A stretch of DNA of 35,507 nt from Sphingomonas mali NBRC 15500 (GTDB taxonomy: Bacteria; Pseudomonadota; Alphaproteobacteria; Sphingomonadales; Sphingomonadaceae): the NCBI RefSeq assembly GCF_001598415.1, contig NZ_BCYX01000039.1, positions 1 to 35,507 on the forward strand, given 5' to 3'. The notes under the pieces are model-generated. The model searched no databases. It saw nothing but the letters and a program-made list of their open reading frames with translations, and was not told the DNA's origin. Position 1 is the first letter of the stretch, and every line of letters begins with the position of its first letter. This document shows, piece by piece, positions 31,469 to 35,507 of this stretch. The translations under genes were made by a program, and so were the position numbers.

Positions 31469-33280
31469 CTAGCTCTCGTCGCCCATCCTGAGCGCAGCGA
31501 TGAAGGCTTCCTGCGGAATCTGCACGCTGCCATATTCGCGCATCCGCTTCTTGCCTTCCTTCTGCTTTTCCAGAAGCTTGCGCTTGCGGGTGATGTCGCC
31601 GCCATAACATTTCGCGGTAACGTCTTTGCGCATCGCGGCAATCGTCTCACGCGCGATGACCTTGCCGCCGATCGCCGCCTGGATCGGGATCTTGAACAAA
31701 TGGCGCGGGATCAGGTCCTTGAGCCGCTCGCACATGCCACGCCCGCGGCTTTCGGCGGTACCGCGATGGACGATCATGCTGAGCGCATCGACCGGCTCGT
31801 TATTGACCAGGATCGACATCTTGACGAGGTCGCCCTCACGATAGCCGATCTGGTGATAATCGAAGCTGGCATAACCACGGCTGATCGATTTCAGGCGATC
31901 GTAAAAGTCGAACACGACTTCGTTGAGCGGCAGTTCGTACGTCACCTGCGCGCGGCCGCCGACATAGGTCAGGTTCTTCTGGATACCGCGGCGATCCTGG
32001 CAGAGCTTGAGGATCGAGCCGAGATATTCGTCCGGGCAATAGATCGTCGCTTCGATCCACGGCTCGCTGATCAGCGCGATCTTGTTGGGATCGGGCATGT
32101 CGGCCGGGTTGTGCAGCTCGATATGCCCCTGCCCGTGCGTCAGCTCGATTTGATAGACGACGGACGGCGCAGTGGTGATCAGGTCGAGATCATATTCTCG
32201 CGTCAGCCGCTCCTGGATGATCTCCAGGTGGAGCAGCCCCAAGAAGCCGCAACGGAAGCCGAAGCCGAGCGCGGCCGAAGTCTCCATCTCGAACGAGAAG
32301 CTGGCATCGTTGAGGCGCAATCTCGAAATGCTCTCACGAAGCTTCTCGAAGTCGTTGGCATCGACCGGAAACAGCCCGCAGAACACCACCGGCTGGACTT
32401 CCTTGAAGCCCGGCAGCGGCGCGGCGGCGGGCCGCTTGGTGTCGGTCAGCGTGTCGCCGACGCGTGCCTGCGCCACGTCCTTAATCTGCGCGGTGATGAA
32501 GCCGATCTCGCCCGGGCCGAGGTCGGTCAGTTGCTCGATCTTGGGCCGGAAGCAGCCGACGCGGTCGACCAGATGCTGGGTGCCGGCCTGCATGAAAGTG
32601 ACCTGCTGGCCCTTTTTGAGCACGCCGTCGATCACGCGGACCAGGATGACGACGCCGAGATACGGGTCGTACCAACTGTCGACCAGCATCGCCTTGAGCG
32701 GCGCCGAAGCATCGCCCTTGGGATGCGGGATACGCTGGACCACCGCCTCGAGCACCTCGGCGATGCCGATTCCCGATTTGGCCGAAGTCAGCACCGCGTT
32801 CGACGCGTCGAGACCGATGACCTCCTCGATCTCGAGCTTGACCTTCTCCGGCTCGGCGGCGGGCAAGTCGATCTTGTTGATCACCGGCACGATCTCATGG
32901 TCGTGCTCGATCGACTGATAAACGTTGGCGAGCGTCTGCGCCTCGACGCCCTGCGCGGCGTCGACCACCAGCAGCGCGCCTTCGCACGCCGCTAGGCTGC
33001 GCGAGACCTCGTACGCGAAGTCGACATGGCCTGGCGTGTCCATCAGGTTGAGCGTGTAGGTCTCGCCGTCCTGCGCCTTGTACGACAGCCGCACGGTCTG
33101 CGCCTTGATGGTGATGCCGCGCTCGCGCTCGATGTCCATATTGTCGAGCACCTGCTCGGACATTTCGCGCTCCGACAGCCCGCCGGTCGCCTGGATCAGG
33201 CGGTCGGCAAGCGTCGACTTGCCATGGTCGATATGGGCGATGATCGAGAAATTGCGGATTTTGTCGAGCGGCGTGGACAC
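31469..33280 (-). CDS. lepA: Elongation factor 4 (back-translocating GTPase)
   Basis: 603 residues, full length for LepA. The GTPase motifs are G1 AHIDHGKST, G2 RGITI, G3 DTPGH, G4 NKID and G5 SAK. Domains II, III and V follow, then the LepA-specific C-terminal domain (GKVIARETIAAMRKDVTAKC, then RKRKLLEKQKEGKKRMR). It is a ribosome-bound GTPase that helps translation under stress or during initiation. The start is a GTG at 33280 (MSTPLDKIRNFSIIAH) with no strong Shine-Dalgarno. It lies 67 bp downstream of the NR-kinase gene on the same strand. Confidence 0.98.
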   Translation of the reverse strand: MSTPLDKIRNFSIIAHIDHGKSTLADRLIQATGGLSEREMSEQVLDNMDIERERGITIKAQTVRLSYKAQDGETYTLNLMDTPGHVDFAYEVSRSLAACEGALLVVDAAQGVEAQTLANVYQSIEHDHEIVPVINKIDLPAAEPEKVKLEIEEVIGLDASNAVLTSAKSGIGIAEVLEAVVQRIPHPKGDASAPLKAMLVDSWYDPYLGVVILVRVIDGVLKKGQQVTFMQAGTQHLVDRVGCFRPKIEQLTDLGPGEIGFITAQIKDVAQARVGDTLTDTKRPAAAPLPGFKEVQPVVFCGLFPVDANDFEKLRESISRLRLNDASFSFEMETSAALGFGFRCGFLGLLHLEIIQERLTREYDLDLITTAPSVVYQIELTHGQGHIELHNPADMPDPNKIALISEPWIEATIYCPDEYLGSILKLCQDRRGIQKNLTYVGGRAQVTYELPLNEVVFDFYDRLKSISRGYASFDYHQIGYREGDLVKMSILVNNEPVDALSMIVHRGTAESRGRGMCERLKDLIPRHLFKIPIQAAIGGKVIARETIAAMRKDVTAKCYGGDITRKRKLLEKQKEGKKRMREYGSVQIPQEAFIAALRMGDES

Positions 33281-33347
33281 GATGATCTTTGCAATGAAGA
33301 GGGATTTGCCGCGCCGATAGCAGGCATGCGGCCAAACACCAAAGGGC

Positions 33348-33881
33348 TCAGGCGCCCGACAGCGACTTCTCGGTACCGAGGATGGCGCGAAGTGCGGTCA
33401 GATAGCGCTGCTCCCCCTCTCCGCTCACCATCGTCCAGCGCACGCCGCGACGCTCGAGCACTTCCATCGACAGATCGTAGAAGCGCTGCCGCTTTTCCGG
33501 CGTGCCGAACATCCGCGTGCCGTCGTCGACCCAGGGAAGGTCGATGTCGAACAGCAGATAGAGATCGGCGAAGCCATTCCACGAATCGAACCATGGGTCG
33601 TGGCGACCGAACAGCATTTCCGCCCAGACCTCTGTCATCAGCGGATCGGTGTCGAGGATGACCGGCGTCCGCCCGCTGGCGATCGCCTGGCGCGTCTGGG
33701 CGTCGTGCGCCTGCGCGATCGCGACCAGATCGGCCATCGTCCAGTTGGTGCCGAACGCCTCGGTATAGGTGCGGCCATATTCGACCACGCAGGCCGAACC
33801 GAAATGGCGCGCCAATTCGGGCGCCATCGTGGATTTGCCGGTGCTTTCGGGACCGTGGAGGCAGATCGAGCGGAGTTTCAT
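33348..33881 (-). CDS. NadR-like ATPase, probable nicotinamide riboside kinase
   Basis: 177 residues. The P-loop GPESTGKST is at residues 10-18, then VVEYGRTYTEAFGTNWT and VILDTDPLMTEVWAEMLFG, the kinase-domain signature of NadR-type proteins (AAA_28). It lacks the NadR repressor and adenylyltransferase parts. In this setting it should phosphorylate nicotinamide riboside to NMN, trapping the substrate that PnuC brings in. Its ATG overlaps the pnuC stop as ATGA, and AGGGG lies about 8 nt upstream. Confidence 0.88.
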   Translation of the reverse strand: MKLRSICLHGPESTGKSTMAPELARHFGSACVVEYGRTYTEAFGTNWTMADLVAIAQAHDAQTRQAIASGRTPVILDTDPLMTEVWAEMLFGRHDPWFDSWNGFADLYLLFDIDLPWVDDGTRMFGTPEKRQRFYDLSMEVLERRGVRWTMVSGEGEQRYLTALRAILGTEKSLSGA

Positions 33882-34483
33882 GCCGCCGCCCCTTGCCGCG
33901 CGGCTCGCCAACGCGCCAGCCCCCAGATCGAAATGCCGAGCAACAGGACGTAGAGCGCCGTGGTGATCCACAGCCCCTTGGTCGCGTAGAGCCCGATCGA
34001 CAGGATATTGGCGGCGATCCACAGCCACCAATTTTCCAGCTTGCGCACCGACATCAGGATCTGCGCGGCGACGCTGGTCATCGCGACCGACGCGTCCCAC
34101 CAAGGCAATGCGGCGTCGGTGAAGCGGTGCATCAGCCAGCCCCAGCCCGCGACCGCCAATATAATGCCGGCGAGCCAGCCGAGCCGCGCGCTCGCCGTCA
34201 GCCGCTCGACCACCACGTCGCCCGCGTCGATCTGCGAGCGGCGCCATTGCCGCCAGCCATAGAGCTGAACGATCAGGAAAAAGACCTGGAGCAGCGTGTC
34301 GCTGTACAGCTTGGCGCGAAAGAATACCGCGCCGTAAATCACGACCCCGGCGATCCCAAACGCGTAATTCCAGATGCTGCGGCGCGCAACCAGCCAGACA
34401 TTGGCGAGGATCAGCAGCGCCGCCACGCCCTCGACCGGCGACATCTCGCTCAGGAATTCGCGCACAATGCCGAGCGATGCCAT
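33878..34483 (-). CDS. pnuC: PnuC-family nicotinamide riboside transporter
   Basis: 201 residues from the ATG at 34483 (a TTG at 34519 would add 12 residues). Seven or so hydrophobic segments follow the PnuC plan, with IWNYAFGIAGVVIYGAVFFR, LIVQLYGWRQWRR, SVAAQILMSVRKLENWWLWI and ANILSIGLYATKGLW. PnuC proteins move B-vitamin precursors by facilitated diffusion; coupling to a downstream kinase traps the substrate. The adjoining NadR-like kinase points to nicotinamide riboside rather than thiamine. No riboswitch was recognised upstream. Confidence 0.92.
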   Translation of the reverse strand: MASLGIVREFLSEMSPVEGVAALLILANVWLVARRSIWNYAFGIAGVVIYGAVFFRAKLYSDTLLQVFFLIVQLYGWRQWRRSQIDAGDVVVERLTASARLGWLAGIILAVAGWGWLMHRFTDAALPWWDASVAMTSVAAQILMSVRKLENWWLWIAANILSIGLYATKGLWITTALYVLLLGISIWGLARWRAARQGAAA

Positions 34484-34735
34484 CGCCGCCGACGATAGCG
34501 ACGCGTGCTGGTTCGACAAGGATTTCCGCGCCGTTCAATCGGCATCTCAGCGCAAGCATATGGCGGAAAACGCCTATTTCAGGTCGTTACGCTCTGCTAG
34601 AGATCATCGAGGATGCAGGGTGGGTAGCATCTCCCGCATCGACACGGGAAGCGCTACGGCAAAGGCCGGACGCGCACGAATTGGGTCATCCGCTGCCGGA
34701 CCGCGCGAGGGGCACCGGCGCTTGGGGAGGTTTAG
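34484..34735. promoter_or_regulatory. Divergent region between pnuC and the CsgG/HfaB-like gene
   Basis: About 250 bp separate divergent starts, so it should hold promoters for both genes. A short hairpin (GGCG around 34563, GAAAA loop, CGCC) is visible. Nothing else, including a riboswitch-like fold or clear -35/-10 pair, could be supported. Confidence 0.35.
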
Positions 34736-35485
34736 ATGCGTAAGTTGATGATGGCGGCCGCTGCTGCGGCGATTGCGCTAGTTACGGTTGTGCCCGCGAG
34801 CGCGGCGCAGGACCGCTCGTCCGGCCGCAAGGATCAGGATCGCGGGATGCGCGAAATGCCGCATTGCGCCAAGCCACTCGGCACGATCGCGATGGTTGAG
34901 CCCGAAAACCAATGGTGGCGTCAGTACAATCTGGGCAGCCCCGAGGCGATCCTGAAGGTCTTCGTCCAGGAATCGCATTGCTTCACACTCGTCAATCGCG
35001 GCCGCGCGATGCAGAGCCGCGCGATGGAACGCGCGCTCGCCGACAATGGCGAACTCCAGCGCGGATCGAACATGGGCAAGGGCCAGGTCCGCGCCGCGGA
35101 CTTCCTGCTCGAACCGAACATCGTCACCACGAACGACAATTCGGGCGGCAGCAATGTCGGCGGTGCGATCGGCGGCGTGCTGAGTCGCTTCGGTGGCGGC
35201 GGCGCGCGTGCGATCGGGTCGCTCGCGGGCGGCATCAACATCAAGAAGGGTGAAGCCAACGTCACCCTGTCGGTGGTCGATTCGCGTACCACCGAAGAGA
35301 GCGTCGTCGAGGGCTATTATCGCAAGACCGATGTCGGATTCAGCGCGTCAACCAGCGCGAGCTGGTGGGGCGGCTTCGCCGGGGCCGGCGGCGGTGGCTA
35401 TCAGAACACGCAGATCGGCCAGGTCATCGTGCTCGCCTATCTGGATGCTTACATCAAGTTGGTCGACCAACTCGGCGGCCGATAA
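34736..35485 (+). CDS. CsgG/HfaB family exported protein
   Basis: 249 residues. Residues 1-24 are a signal peptide ending ASAAQ; no lipobox Cys follows, unlike CsgG and HfaB, which are lipoproteins. The mature part has PLGTIAMVEP, then SHCFTLVNRGRAMQSRAMER and AADFLLEPNIVTT, which follow the CsgG fold, and a Gly-rich insert (about 138-170), then VTLSVVDSRTTEESVVEGYY and IGQVIVLAYLDAYIKLVDQL. CsgG forms outer-membrane export pores for curli-like or holdfast subunits. GGGGAGG lies 7 nt before the ATG. No curli gene is nearby, so a secretion role is inferred by fold only. Confidence 0.82.
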   Translation: MRKLMMAAAAAAIALVTVVPASAAQDRSSGRKDQDRGMREMPHCAKPLGTIAMVEPENQWWRQYNLGSPEAILKVFVQESHCFTLVNRGRAMQSRAMERALADNGELQRGSNMGKGQVRAADFLLEPNIVTTNDNSGGSNVGGAIGGVLSRFGGGGARAIGSLAGGINIKKGEANVTLSVVDSRTTEESVVEGYYRKTDVGFSASTSASWWGGFAGAGGGGYQNTQIGQVIVLAYLDAYIKLVDQLGGR

Positions 35486-35493
35486 CCTTCTAA

Positions 35494-35507
35494 CCCTCTC
35501 CCGCTTG
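35494..35507. repeat. Left half of a palindromic repeat, cut by the window end (family A)
   Basis: CCCTCTCCCGCTTG is identical to the first 14 bases of the unit at 8822-8835, including its TT loop. The other arm lies beyond the window. It starts 8 bp after the CsgG/HfaB-like stop codon. Confidence 0.8.

Noticed and set aside
34484..34735. Riboswitch controlling pnuC
   Set aside because: No recognisable NAD+, PreQ1 or TPP motif could be found in the leader by eye.

Overview
The window reads as chromosomal DNA of a high-GC alphaproteobacterium, most likely Sphingomonas or a close relative. The RpoB, RpoC and LepA proteins look alphaproteobacterial. The gene set is typical of sphingomonads: a TonB-dependent receptor, many exported enzymes, SoxR, an ECF sigma factor with a zinc-finger anti-sigma factor, and a PnuC/NR-kinase pair. 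Short GC-rich palindromic repeats sit between several genes. No plasmid, phage, IS, CRISPR, tRNA or rRNA feature was seen. The assignment rests on reading alone; no database search was run.

Layout, left to right. (1) 146-4398: an exported CocE-type serine hydrolase (-), a membrane-anchored Pro/Ala/Thr-rich protein of unknown function (-), and a small exported protein (+). (2) 4399-13346: rpoB-rpoC, with a clear sigma-70-type promoter, a structured leader, a repeat-filled rpoB/rpoC gap and a strong terminator after rpoC; rplJ and rplL are not next to it. (3) 13522-15950: a TonB-dependent receptor with its own terminator. (4) 15951-18703: a tight four-gene operon for a Tat-type metallophosphoesterase, a blue-copper cupredoxin, an ECF sigma factor and its anti-sigma factor, with an ECF-like promoter candidate in front. 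(5) 18817-19323: a DUF1993 protein. (6) 23585 down to 19363 (-): an ABM-type monooxygenase, modA, modB, modC and a phospholipase D-like protein, closely spaced. Divergent soxR (+) shares the upstream region, which carries a SoxR-box-like 18-bp dyad placed as in a MerR-type promoter of the monooxygenase. (7) 30516 down to 24138 (-): a carbohydrate cluster of DUF2334 deacetylase, multi-pass membrane protein, GT4 glycosyltransferase, and an 1127-residue protein joining a GH18-like domain, a CE4 deacetylase and a processive GT2 synthase. (8) 34483 down to 30627 (-): pnuC, an NR-kinase-like ATPase, lepA and a spermidine-synthase-like protein. (9) 34736-35485 (+): a CsgG/HfaB-like exported protein, followed by the first half of a palindromic repeat cut by the window end.

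The most interesting parts are the three-domain synthase/deacetylase/hydrolase protein and its neighbours (a possible one-polypeptide analogue of a Pga-like machine), the metallophosphoesterase-cupredoxin-ECF operon, and the SoxR-box operon that seems to run into molybdate uptake. Smaller points are a probable CTG start codon for modB and an attenuator-like rpoB leader.
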